Made by a program: the position numbers and the translations under genes
Shown here: positions 54,903-62,826 of the stretch, one piece after another
Layout: each line of letters opens with the position of its first letter
How positions within the stretch are numbered: the first letter of the stretch is position 1
Source of the DNA: Flaviramulus multivorans
GTDB taxonomy: Bacteria > Bacteroidota > Bacteroidia > Flavobacteriales > Flavobacteriaceae
Assembly: GCF_021728415.1 (NCBI RefSeq)
Contig: NZ_JAKKDV010000003.1
Location: 124,001-188,000 of the forward strand
Length of the DNA: 64,000 nt
Direction: 5' to 3'
Notes under the pieces: model-generated
Told to the model about the DNA's origin: nothing
The model's input: the letters and a program-made list of their open reading frames with translations, nothing else
The model's database searches: none

Positions 54903-56399
54903 ATGAAGTTTATAAAAAACATACAAAATTCAATAGAATATAACTCTGAGCATAATGTACTTTGTGTTAATAATGTGTTTTATTCTTATAATGATTTTGC
55001 AACCGAAATAAAAAAAATAAGATATGCTATTGCAAATACTATAGAATCAACTGAAAAACTAATAGGTTTAGTTACTAATGATGATATACAAACTTATGCT
55101 AGTATAATAGCATTATGGTTAGAAGGTAAAGCTTATGTACCAGTAAATCCAGAGGTTCCGTTAGATAGAAATCTTCAGGTGTTTAACTCGACCCAAACAC
55201 AATATGTTATTGACTCCTCAAAAGAATCAGTTTATAATAATCATATTGTTATTAGTCCACTAAATCTAACCGAGTCTTATCCCGATTTAAATCCAAAAAA
55301 AATTGAAGGAGAAGATTTAGCATATATACTATTTACATCGGGCACAACAGGGCAACCAAAGGGTGTACCGATTACATTTAATAATGTTCAAGCTTTAGTA
55401 AACGCTATTGACGAAGAACCAACTTTTAACTTAAACAATACCGATAGATGCTTACAAATGTTTGAATTAACATTTGATTTTTCGGTAGTTACCTACCTTT
55501 TCCCTATCCTCGCAGGCTCTTGTATGTATACAATCCCTAAAGGCGTCATTAAATATTTTTATATTTTTAAATTAATAAAAGAAAAGGAACTTACTGTACT
55601 CACCATGGTTCCTTCAATTATAAATTACCTTCGCCCCTATTTTCATGAAATTAATGAAGAATCTGTGAGGTACTGTAGCTTTGGAGGTGGTGCATTGCAT
55701 ACCGATATTGCTAAAGAATGGAGCAACTGCTTACCAAACTGTAAAATTTTTAATTACTACGGACCTACCGAGTTTACTGTGTATAGCGGATTTTACCCTT
55801 ATCATAAGGAAACGCATACAAAATCTTATAATGGCATTATTGCTATTGGAAAACCTCAAAAAGACACCTTATATCTTGTTGTAGACGATAGCAATAAAGA
55901 AGTCCCTATTGGTGCAACAGGAGAGCTTTGTTTAGGAGGTCCACAAATAACACCAGGTTATTGGAAGAACGAAGAAAGAAACAAACTTAGTTTTTTTTCT
56001 AGAGAGGAAAATGGTGAACAAATTAGGTATTATAAAACGGGTGATTTGTGTATAAAAGACGAAGAAGGAGATTTTTTATATGTTGGTAGAGCCGATTTTC
56101 AAGTAAAAATTCGTGGATATAGAGTGGAATTATCTGAAATTGAATATCATGCAAAGGCCAAATCTGAAAAAAAAGTAAATATGGTAGCCGTAGATATTTA
56201 TAATAAACTAGGAAACGCCGAAATAGGGCTCGCCATAGAATCAAATCCTTTTGATACTACTCAAATATTTGAGTATATGAAATCAAAAATGCCAAATTAC
56301 ATGATACCAATGCACGTAGAGTTTATAGAAGTGTTCCCACATAGTATCAATGGGAAAATTGATAGAAAAGCATTAAAAAAACATTTTAATATAAGTTAA
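54903..56399 (+). CDS. DltA-like adenylating ligase, copy 2
   Basis: 498 residues, strongly similar to the ligase at 23295 over its whole length (shared DRCLQMFELTFD, TMVPSI..YLRPYF and GFRVELSEIEYHAKA-type blocks). Motifs are A3 LFTSGTTGQPKGVP near 142, A5 NYYGPTEFT near 286, A7 YYKTGDLC near 378, A8 GRADFQVKIRGYRVELSEIE near 397 and the A10 Lys in SINGKIDRKAL near 485. Small differences around A4-A5 (GGGALHTD versus CGEALPLD) could change the substrate. Its carrier follows 3 bases later, but no MBOAT is adjacent; GNAT and FemAB-like genes are its neighbours, suggesting a cytoplasmic acceptor. Confidence 0.86.
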   Translation: MKFIKNIQNSIEYNSEHNVLCVNNVFYSYNDFATEIKKIRYAIANTIESTEKLIGLVTNDDIQTYASIIALWLEGKAYVPVNPEVPLDRNLQVFNSTQTQYVIDSSKESVYNNHIVISPLNLTESYPDLNPKKIEGEDLAYILFTSGTTGQPKGVPITFNNVQALVNAIDEEPTFNLNNTDRCLQMFELTFDFSVVTYLFPILAGSCMYTIPKGVIKYFYIFKLIKEKELTVLTMVPSIINYLRPYFHEINEESVRYCSFGGGALHTDIAKEWSNCLPNCKIFNYYGPTEFTVYSGFYPYHKETHTKSYNGIIAIGKPQKDTLYLVVDDSNKEVPIGATGELCLGGPQITPGYWKNEERNKLSFFSREENGEQIRYYKTGDLCIKDEEGDFLYVGRADFQVKIRGYRVELSEIEYHAKAKSEKKVNMVAVDIYNKLGNAEIGLAIESNPFDTTQIFEYMKSKMPNYMIPMHVEFIEVFPHSINGKIDRKALKKHFNIS

Positions 56400-56402
56400 T
56401 TT

Positions 56403-56651
56403 ATGAATAGAGAAGACATTTTAGAAAAGGTAACAATAGCTTTTTCAAAAGTATTAGAACATAATAATTTCACCCTTACCAATAATACAACTGCCGATGA
56501 TGTAGATGGTTGGGAATCAATAACACATATGATGATTATTTCAGAAATAGAAAATGACTTTAACATCAAATTTAAGCTCATGGACTTGATGAATATGAAT
56601 AGTATTGGAGACTTGTTAGACAGCTTAGAATCAGAATTAAAGGTATCATAA
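56403..56651 (+). CDS. Acyl/aminoacyl carrier protein, copy 2
   Basis: 82 residues, similar to the carrier at 24791 (shared LEHNNF, DDVDGW and FNIKFKL blocks). The attachment Ser is Ser39 in DGWESITHMM; the usual Asp before this Ser is replaced by Glu. That is a conservative change that should still allow phosphopantetheinylation but is worth noting. It begins 3 bases after the ligase stop and is followed 10 bases later by the third sugar transferase. Confidence 0.87.
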   Translation: MNREDILEKVTIAFSKVLEHNNFTLTNNTTADDVDGWESITHMMIISEIENDFNIKFKLMDLMNMNSIGDLLDSLESELKVS

Positions 56652-56661
56652 ACTTAAAATA

Positions 56662-57270
56662 ATGTATAAACATTTTTTTAAAAATATTTTTGACTTCTTA
56701 TTTGCTCTCGCTGCTTTATTATTTTTATCTCCATTTATTTTGATAATAATAGTTTTGTTATTTTTTAATAATAAAGGAAAACCTTTCTTTTTTCAAACAA
56801 GACCAGGCAAAAACGAAAAGCTTTTCAAAATAATAAAATTTAAAACCATGAAAGACATTGATCCAAACATTAGTAATGATATTCATAGTTTAAATAGGGT
56901 TACAAAAATTGGTTCTTTTATTAGAAAGTACTCGCTAGATGAGATTTTACAACTTGTAAATGTGCTTAAAGGAGATATGAGCTTAATTGGCCCAAGACCT
57001 TTACTAATAGAGTACTTACCTTTGTATAATGAAAATCAAAAAATCAGGCATAATGTAAAGCCTGGAATTACCGGTTGGGCACAGGTAAAAGGTAGAAATG
57101 CAATTAGCTGGAACCAAAAATTTGAATATGATATATGGTATGTGAAAAATTTAAGTTTTACCTTAGATATGAGAATTTTACTTTTAACCATCTTAAAGGT
57201 CATTAAAAAAGATGGGGTAAATACAAACCAAAATGTTACAATGGAGGTTTGGAAAGGCAATAACATTTAA
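56662..57270 (+). CDS. Initiating sugar-phosphate transferase (PglC-like), copy 3
   Basis: 202 residues, near-duplicate of the protein at 53173 (shared [51 protein letters not shown]-type block as [18 protein letters not shown]). One unusual change is that the DEIPQL motif reads DEILQL, so the conserved Pro next to the catalytic Asp-Glu is Leu. Whether it remains active is uncertain. A NeuD/PglD-like gene follows after 24 bases, as in many PglC-PglD pairs. Confidence 0.86.
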   Translation: MYKHFFKNIFDFLFALAALLFLSPFILIIIVLLFFNNKGKPFFFQTRPGKNEKLFKIIKFKTMKDIDPNISNDIHSLNRVTKIGSFIRKYSLDEILQLVNVLKGDMSLIGPRPLLIEYLPLYNENQKIRHNVKPGITGWAQVKGRNAISWNQKFEYDIWYVKNLSFTLDMRILLLTILKVIKKDGVNTNQNVTMEVWKGNNI

Positions 57271-57294
57271 TAAAAAATATAAAAAGAAAACTAG

Positions 57295-57939
57295 ATGGAG
57301 AAGCAAACCTCTAAAAAGAAAGTTAGAATATATGGAGCTGGAGGCCACTCACAGGTTATTAAAGAAGTTTTACTTATGAATAATTACATAGTAACAGAAA
57401 CTTTTGATGATAAACCAGAAGGCGTACATTATGCTTCTAAAAATGTAGCGATAGGAGCTAGAAAAGATTTAAGTGCTTTTCCGCATGAAGGAGATCCAGT
57501 TATAATAGCAGTAGGAATTAATTCTGAAAGAGCAGAAATTGCACAATTTTTAAAATCCACATACGAAAAAGCTATTCATGAGTCTGCCATTATTTCAAAT
57601 ACTTCAAAAATTGGTGAAGGTACGGTGGTTTTTGCCGGAGCTATTATTCAACCCAACACAACAATCGGAAAGCACGTTATAATAAATACTGGAGCTAGCG
57701 TTGATCATGATAATATAATAGGTGATTACGCTCATATTTCACCTAAAGCTGCTTTGTGTGGACATGTTGAGGTTGGTGAAGGAAGTCATGTTGGGGTTGG
57801 TGCAGTTGTAATACCTAAAGTAAAAATTGGTAAATGGTGTACCATTGGTGCTGGAACAATTGTAATAAAAGATATACCAGATTATGCAACAGTTGTGGGA
57901 AATCCTGGTAAAATTATAAAAACAAAAAAACCTGTTTAA
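57295..57939 (+). CDS. NeuD/PglD-like sugar O/N-acyltransferase
   Basis: 214 residues. The N-terminal Rossmann-like UDP-binding domain begins VRIYGAGGHSQVIKEVL (GAGGHS near 14-19). From about residue 90 a left-handed beta-helix of hexapeptides follows: IGEGTVVFAGAIIQPNTTIGKHVIINTGASVDHDNIIGDYAHISP, with the catalytic His in VDHD, and IGAGTIVIKDIPDYATVVGNPGKII as cap. PglD acetylates UDP-4-amino sugars made by PglF and PglE, so this may complete a UDP-diNAcBac-type pathway with the genes at 9429-12495. It may instead transfer another acyl group. Confidence 0.84.
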   Translation: MEKQTSKKKVRIYGAGGHSQVIKEVLLMNNYIVTETFDDKPEGVHYASKNVAIGARKDLSAFPHEGDPVIIAVGINSERAEIAQFLKSTYEKAIHESAIISNTSKIGEGTVVFAGAIIQPNTTIGKHVIINTGASVDHDNIIGDYAHISPKAALCGHVEVGEGSHVGVGAVVIPKVKIGKWCTIGAGTIVIKDIPDYATVVGNPGKIIKTKKPV

Positions 57940-57942
57940 AAA

Positions 57943-60621
57943 TTGAATACACATAACACAATAGTAGATATAACTTTTATTGGTTCTGGAATTTCAACCT
58001 CTTTTAGTATAATTAACTTTTTGAATGCTATTGAGAAAAGGGGCGAAATTGACAACCCTATATCTATCAATATTATTGAGAAGTATTCGGAATTTAATTT
58101 AGGTATTCCTTACGGCTCTAGGTCTGGTTTTTCAACACTTTTAATTACTTCGTTGAGGAACTTTTTAGTAAAACCTGAACTCAGTGATTTCATAAAGTGG
58201 TTAAACGAAAACAAAAGTTGGCTATTAGAGGAATTTGAAAATGAAGGCGGTATTTTATCAAAAAAATGGATAAAAGACAATGAAAAGGATATAAAAAATA
58301 ACCGATGGGAAGAACTTTTTATTCCTAGACGATTTTTTGGGTGTTATATAAACTTAAAGGTTAACAATAAAGTTAAAAAACTTACCGAAAAAGGATATGT
58401 AAAAGTAAACTTTATAAAAGGAGAGGTTATTGATATTGAACGGAAAAAAGGTATATATGGTGTTTATTTAGAAAACCAGAATGAAAGAATAGACACCAAT
58501 AAAGTTGTACTATCCATTGGCTCGCTACCAACCAATTACCTGTGGAAAAATAAAGACTTAATTGCTGAAAAGAATATATTATTTGTTAATAACCCCTATA
58601 AACCAGAATTAAAAGTAATTTTAGATAACATTAAAAACTTTATTGAATCAAGAGAAAATATAAAAACTAACGTATTAATTGTTGGTGCAAATGCCAGTGC
58701 TTTAGAACTCCTCTACAAGATTAATGACATAAGCCCTAAAAATGAAAAAAATATAACTTACACCTTTTTATCTACACAAGGCAGAGTGCCAGATGCAATA
58801 ATAGATTATGAGCGACAAAACAAATTCATACCAGAGAATTTAAACAATCTAAAAAAGGAAAAAAAATTAACAGCTAAAATAATAGCTGATGCAACATTTA
58901 AAGATCTTGATGTTGCCGATGAAATTAATTTAGGACCCGCATCAACAGTCGATACAATTTCTAAATATTTTGGTGCTTTATTAGAAAAATTAGACCCTAA
59001 AGAGCTTGAAATCTTTGCTTGTCAATATGGTAATGACATAGGAAAAAGACAAAGATGTGCTGGTCTGCACTACTCTAATGTAGTTGAAAATCTAAAATCA
59101 CAACAAAAGTTCGAGCATATTTCTGGTAGGTTTAAAACGTTAAGCAAAGCTAAAGACGAAAATTATGCTTTATGCTATATCGATACAGCCACAAAAAAAG
59201 AAAAAACTCTAGACAAATATTTTCATATTGTCATAAACTGTATTGGGAGTAAAAACTTAGAAAGCAAACATTTACCTCAACTTCATAAAAATTTAATGAA
59301 CAAAGGGTATTGTGAGCCTAATAATTCTAAAATTGGTTTTCATGTTAACAAATTACTAGAAGCTAGTAAAAACCTTTACATAATGGGACCGATGCTAGCA
59401 GGAAATGTTATAGACAACAAAGCTGTATGGCATGTTGAGCACTGCGGGAGAATTATATGGATATCAAAAATATTATCAAAAATACTGGCAAAAGATTTAT
59501 TAGACCAAACAAAAGTTGAAAAAAAGGAATATAAGTTAGAAGTTGTTAACCTTGATGAAGAATCAACCATAACCAAATATAAAGATTTATTAATAGACAA
59601 CTGGGACAATAATATATATTATGCCTACGACCACTTAAAGTATTTTGAAAACAGCACGAACTCATTAAAGTGTTTTCTATTAAAAATTAATGATGACAAT
59701 AAAATTTTAATGCCCATAATATTTAGAGAAATAAACTTTAATGATGAAAATACCAATTATTTTGATGCAATTACACCGTATGGTTACAGTGGACCACTTT
59801 ATAATTCTAACGAAATAACTGATTCAGATTTAAGCGCGTTTTGGAAACTAGTAGATAATTGGTATAACAAAAATAATGTAGTAGCTGAGTTTATTCGTTT
59901 TAGCTTAAATGAAAATTATTCTGGTTATTCTGGTCTTTTAGTAAACACCTTGTTGAATGTAAAAGGAAAGTTAGCAAGCGATTTTGAAAAGCAATGGGAA
60001 TCATTCTTGCCAAAAGTTAGAAATAACTATCGCAAAGCTTCATCCTTTAATCTCAAATTTAAAATTTATAGTGATAAAGAAATTAATGAAGAAGTCATAA
60101 AAACATTTTCAAATATTTATACAAGCACAATGAAAAGGCATAATGCTAAGTCAATCTATTTCTTTTCATCAACGTACTTTAAAAATCTAATATTAAACAA
60201 TTTAGAAAAATTTTCCATAGCGATGGTTCATGTTGATAATGTAGCAATATCTACTGAACTCATAATAAATCATAATAAAACATTAAGTGCCTTTTTAGGT
60301 GGTACTGACTCAAATTATTACAATTACAGACCTAATGATTTCTTAAGAGTTGAAGTAATTAAGTGGGCTATAAAAAACAACTTTAAACACTATGTTTTAG
60401 GAGGAGGTTTATCTGACGGCGACGGGCTTTATAAAAGTAAAAAATGTCTTTTTCCCAAAGATGAAGATAAAGTTTTTTATACTGGACGAAAAATAATTAA
60501 TCATGAAGTATATGATTTTCTATGCCAAAGTCATGTTGAAGGTTATGAAAATATTCATAAAGATGAAATGAAAAATTACTTTTTTCCTCTATATAGACTT
60601 AATAACCAAGATAGTTCATAG
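57943..60621 (+). CDS. Flavoprotein (NAD_binding_9-like) fused to a FemAB-like transferase domain
   Basis: 892 residues with two parts. Residues 1-about 530 form an FAD/NAD(P)-binding unit: DITFIGSGISTSFSIINFLNA near 9 (dinucleotide GxGxS), LGIPYGSRSGFSTLLITSLRNFLVKPELSDFIKWL near 50 in the manner of NAD_binding_9 proteins, VLIVGANASALELLYKIND near 245 as a second nucleotide motif, and GPMLAGNVIDNKAVWHVEHC near 484. Residues about 545-892 are FemAB-like: AITPYGYSGPLYN near 606, FLPKVRNNYRKASSFNLKFKIY near 685, YTSTMKRHNAKSIYFFSS and NNFKHYVLGGGLSDGDGLYKSKKC near 828. The FemAB half resembles the protein at 61791. TTG at 57943 is the start, 3 bases after the upstream stop. The fusion suggests oxidation coupled to acyl or aminoacyl transfer. 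Confidence 0.78.
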   Translation: MNTHNTIVDITFIGSGISTSFSIINFLNAIEKRGEIDNPISINIIEKYSEFNLGIPYGSRSGFSTLLITSLRNFLVKPELSDFIKWLNENKSWLLEEFENEGGILSKKWIKDNEKDIKNNRWEELFIPRRFFGCYINLKVNNKVKKLTEKGYVKVNFIKGEVIDIERKKGIYGVYLENQNERIDTNKVVLSIGSLPTNYLWKNKDLIAEKNILFVNNPYKPELKVILDNIKNFIESRENIKTNVLIVGANASALELLYKINDISPKNEKNITYTFLSTQGRVPDAIIDYERQNKFIPENLNNLKKEKKLTAKIIADATFKDLDVADEINLGPASTVDTISKYFGALLEKLDPKELEIFACQYGNDIGKRQRCAGLHYSNVVENLKSQQKFEHISGRFKTLSKAKDENYALCYIDTATKKEKTLDKYFHIVINCIGSKNLESKHLPQLHKNLMNKGYCEPNNSKIGFHVNKLLEASKNLYIMGPMLAGNVIDNKAVWHVEHCGRIIWISKILSKILAKDLLDQTKVEKKEYKLEVVNLDEESTITKYKDLLIDNWDNNIYYAYDHLKYFENSTNSLKCFLLKINDDNKILMPIIFREINFNDENTNYFDAITPYGYSGPLYNSNEITDSDLSAFWKLVDNWYNKNNVVAEFIRFSLNENYSGYSGLLVNTLLNVKGKLASDFEKQWESFLPKVRNNYRKASSFNLKFKIYSDKEINEEVIKTFSNIYTSTMKRHNAKSIYFFSSTYFKNLILNNLEKFSIAMVHVDNVAISTELIINHNKTLSAFLGGTDSNYYNYRPNDFLRVEVIKWAIKNNFKHYVLGGGLSDGDGLYKSKKCLFPKDEDKVFYTGRKIINHEVYDFLCQSHVEGYENIHKDEMKNYFFPLYRLNNQDSS

Positions 60622-60639
60622 TAGTTTAATAGCAATAAA

Positions 60640-61779
60640 ATGAAAAAAACAGTTTCGGATTTTTTCTTTGAACATTATGAAAAAAGTAATGTCCCTGAAA
60701 TTTACCATGAAATTTTATATACTCAAGGAAACAAGGTCTACACTAACCCATGCTATAATTTAAATAAATGTAAAACAAAGGTAAACTCTGTTATGTTTGT
60801 TCCTGCATACATACAACCTAGTTTAGATGGCACAGTCTTTAAATTAAAAAAAATAAGCCAATTTTTTAAAGGCTATGCCATAGAACTTGATGAGTTTAAG
60901 ACGATAGATGAGTATTTAAAGTTCCGTTTTAAAAAAAATTCAAAATCAATACTAAAAAAGGTAAAACGTTTAGAGCATTGTTTTTCAGTAAGTTATCATT
61001 TTTATTTTGGTGAAATATCACAAAAGGATTATGATTTTTATATGGATGAGCTAAAATTAATGATAATTAAAAGGTTTAAACAAAGAGGCGACGTAAGTCA
61101 AAACCTGTTAAACTGGGAGCATTATTACAAAATATTTTTCGATTTAATTAACAGCAAAAAAGCATCGTTATTTGTTATAAAGAACAATAACGAACCCATT
61201 TGTATTTCTATAAGCAATCATTTTAACGGAAAAATGTTTAGCTCTGTGTCGTCATACAATATTGACTATGGGAAATTTAGTTTAGGTAATATTGAGATTT
61301 ATAAAAAGTTGGAATGGTGTATTAACAACAACCATAACACCTACGAAATGGGTATGGGAGATTTAAGTTACAAACGTGAATGGAGTAATAATGTGTATAA
61401 CTTTGAACACCATATTGTTTACCCTAAAAAATCCATTCAATTAAAAGTAATCGCTTGTTTAGAATATCTCAAGATTTATTTTAAAGAGTTAATATATAAA
61501 TTGGCTTATGTACGCTATAAAAACTTTAAATCAAAACTTAAAAAAACTGAAGATTATAGTGACTCTTATACAATTCTTGATAGTAAAAATATTGACGCAA
61601 AAGATTATATAAAAATAAATTACAATAAACCAGAAAATCAATTTTTAAAGAATGCAATATTTGATTTCTTGTATTCAAAAATTGAACATGAAAAGGATGT
61701 TTCAGTATTTGAAAAACCTAAGCAAGCGAAAGTTTATTTAATAACTGGTAAATCTAATTCTCAAATAGTACAATTTTGA
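60640..61779 (+). CDS. FemAB/GNAT-like acyltransferase, isolated sister of array member 7
   Basis: 379 residues with the same plan as the 43-49 kb array: N-terminal FFFEHYEKSNVPEIYHEILYT, NSKSILKKVKRLEHCFSVSYHFYFG near 110, IIKRFKQRGDVSQNLLNWEHY, LFVIKNNNEPICISISNHF, SYNIDYGKFSLGNIEIYKKLEWCINNN and YEMGMGDLSYKREWSNNVY. The C-terminal domain runs FLKNAIFDFLYSKIEH to ITGKSNSQIVQF. The EMGMG and WSNN motifs pair it with member 7 at 48218, about 11 kb away. This implies that one was copied to the other place, or that the intervening genes were inserted into a longer array. Confidence 0.76.
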   Translation: MKKTVSDFFFEHYEKSNVPEIYHEILYTQGNKVYTNPCYNLNKCKTKVNSVMFVPAYIQPSLDGTVFKLKKISQFFKGYAIELDEFKTIDEYLKFRFKKNSKSILKKVKRLEHCFSVSYHFYFGEISQKDYDFYMDELKLMIIKRFKQRGDVSQNLLNWEHYYKIFFDLINSKKASLFVIKNNNEPICISISNHFNGKMFSSVSSYNIDYGKFSLGNIEIYKKLEWCINNNHNTYEMGMGDLSYKREWSNNVYNFEHHIVYPKKSIQLKVIACLEYLKIYFKELIYKLAYVRYKNFKSKLKKTEDYSDSYTILDSKNIDAKDYIKINYNKPENQFLKNAIFDFLYSKIEHEKDVSVFEKPKQAKVYLITGKSNSQIVQF

Positions 61780-61790
61780 GTATTATTTAT

Positions 61791-62822
61791 ATGATAGACA
61801 ATTTAGAAATAATATATAAAAAGAATAAGTGGGAACAAGTTTTAAAAGAGGTTGGTAACCATGATTTTTATCATACCTATGATTACCACTATTTATCGAA
61901 ATTAAGTGATGAAAAACCTGTTTTATTAAAATACAGCGAAGATGATAAATTAATTTGTTTTCCTCTGTTATTAAGAAAAATAAATAATACAGTTTTTTTT
62001 GATGCAACCTCTGTTTATGGGTATCCCGGGCCGGTTCAAAAAAATATTAGTACTAATTTTAACAACTCTAAATTCTCTAAAGCTTTACAACAATATTTTA
62101 TTAAAGAAAATATTATTTCGGTATTCTCTAGATTAAATCCTTACATAGATAATCAATATAACGTACTACAAAACATTGGAGAAGTACAAAATCTTGGCAA
62201 GGTTGTAAATATTAATTTAAAACTTAGTTTAGATAAACAATACCAAGCGTACTCAAAAACTACTAAACGCTATATTAATAAGTGTAGAAAACATTGTAAC
62301 GTAATTAAAAGTAACTCTCCTGAAGATATTGACAAGTTTATTGAGCTATATTATAGTAATATGGAACGTGTAAATGCCAAAAAGCGTTACTATTTTACTA
62401 AAGACTATTTTTTAAAGTTTATCAGTAGCGAAGCCTATAAAACTGACATACTTTTTGCTGTAATGAAAGACACAGGCGAAATAATATCATCTGCATTAAT
62501 GGTAAAAAGTGATAACATTGTACAATACCATTTATCTGGTACTAAAGAAGCGTTTTTAAATTTATCACCAATAAGATTATTAATTGATGAAATGAGAATT
62601 ATAGCATCTAAAGAAAACAAAACTTACTTTAATTTAGGTGGCGGTTTAGGTAATCTTGAGGATGGATTATTTAAATTTAAATCGTCTTTTTCTAACGATT
62701 TTAAACCATTTAAAATATGGAAGTTTATTGCGAATGTAGACGTTTATGATACATTGGTTAAAGAAAATTTATCCGTGAATAACAAAACAAATTTCTTTCC
62801 ATTATACAGATATGATTCTTAG
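61791..62822 (+). CDS. FemAB-like (lipid II:glycyltransferase-like) transferase
   Basis: 343 residues from ATG 61791; a TTG at 61776 would add 5 residues and overlap the previous stop, and cannot be excluded. It follows the FemAB/FemX plan: YHTYDYHYLSKLSDEKPVLLKY near 25, DATSVYGYPGPV near 77, YQAYSKTTKRYINKCRKHC near 155, YYSNMERVNAKKRYYFTKDYF near 188, IISSALMVKSDNIVQYHLSGT near 232 and YFNLGGGLGNLEDGLFKFKSSF near 285. It is closer to the fused domain at 57943 than to the tandem array. FemX-type enzymes use aminoacyl-tRNA; here the acceptor is probably a sugar intermediate. Confidence 0.78.
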   Translation: MIDNLEIIYKKNKWEQVLKEVGNHDFYHTYDYHYLSKLSDEKPVLLKYSEDDKLICFPLLLRKINNTVFFDATSVYGYPGPVQKNISTNFNNSKFSKALQQYFIKENIISVFSRLNPYIDNQYNVLQNIGEVQNLGKVVNINLKLSLDKQYQAYSKTTKRYINKCRKHCNVIKSNSPEDIDKFIELYYSNMERVNAKKRYYFTKDYFLKFISSEAYKTDILFAVMKDTGEIISSALMVKSDNIVQYHLSGTKEAFLNLSPIRLLIDEMRIIASKENKTYFNLGGGLGNLEDGLFKFKSSFSNDFKPFKIWKFIANVDVYDTLVKENLSVNNKTNFFPLYRYDS

Positions 62823-62826
62823 CTTT

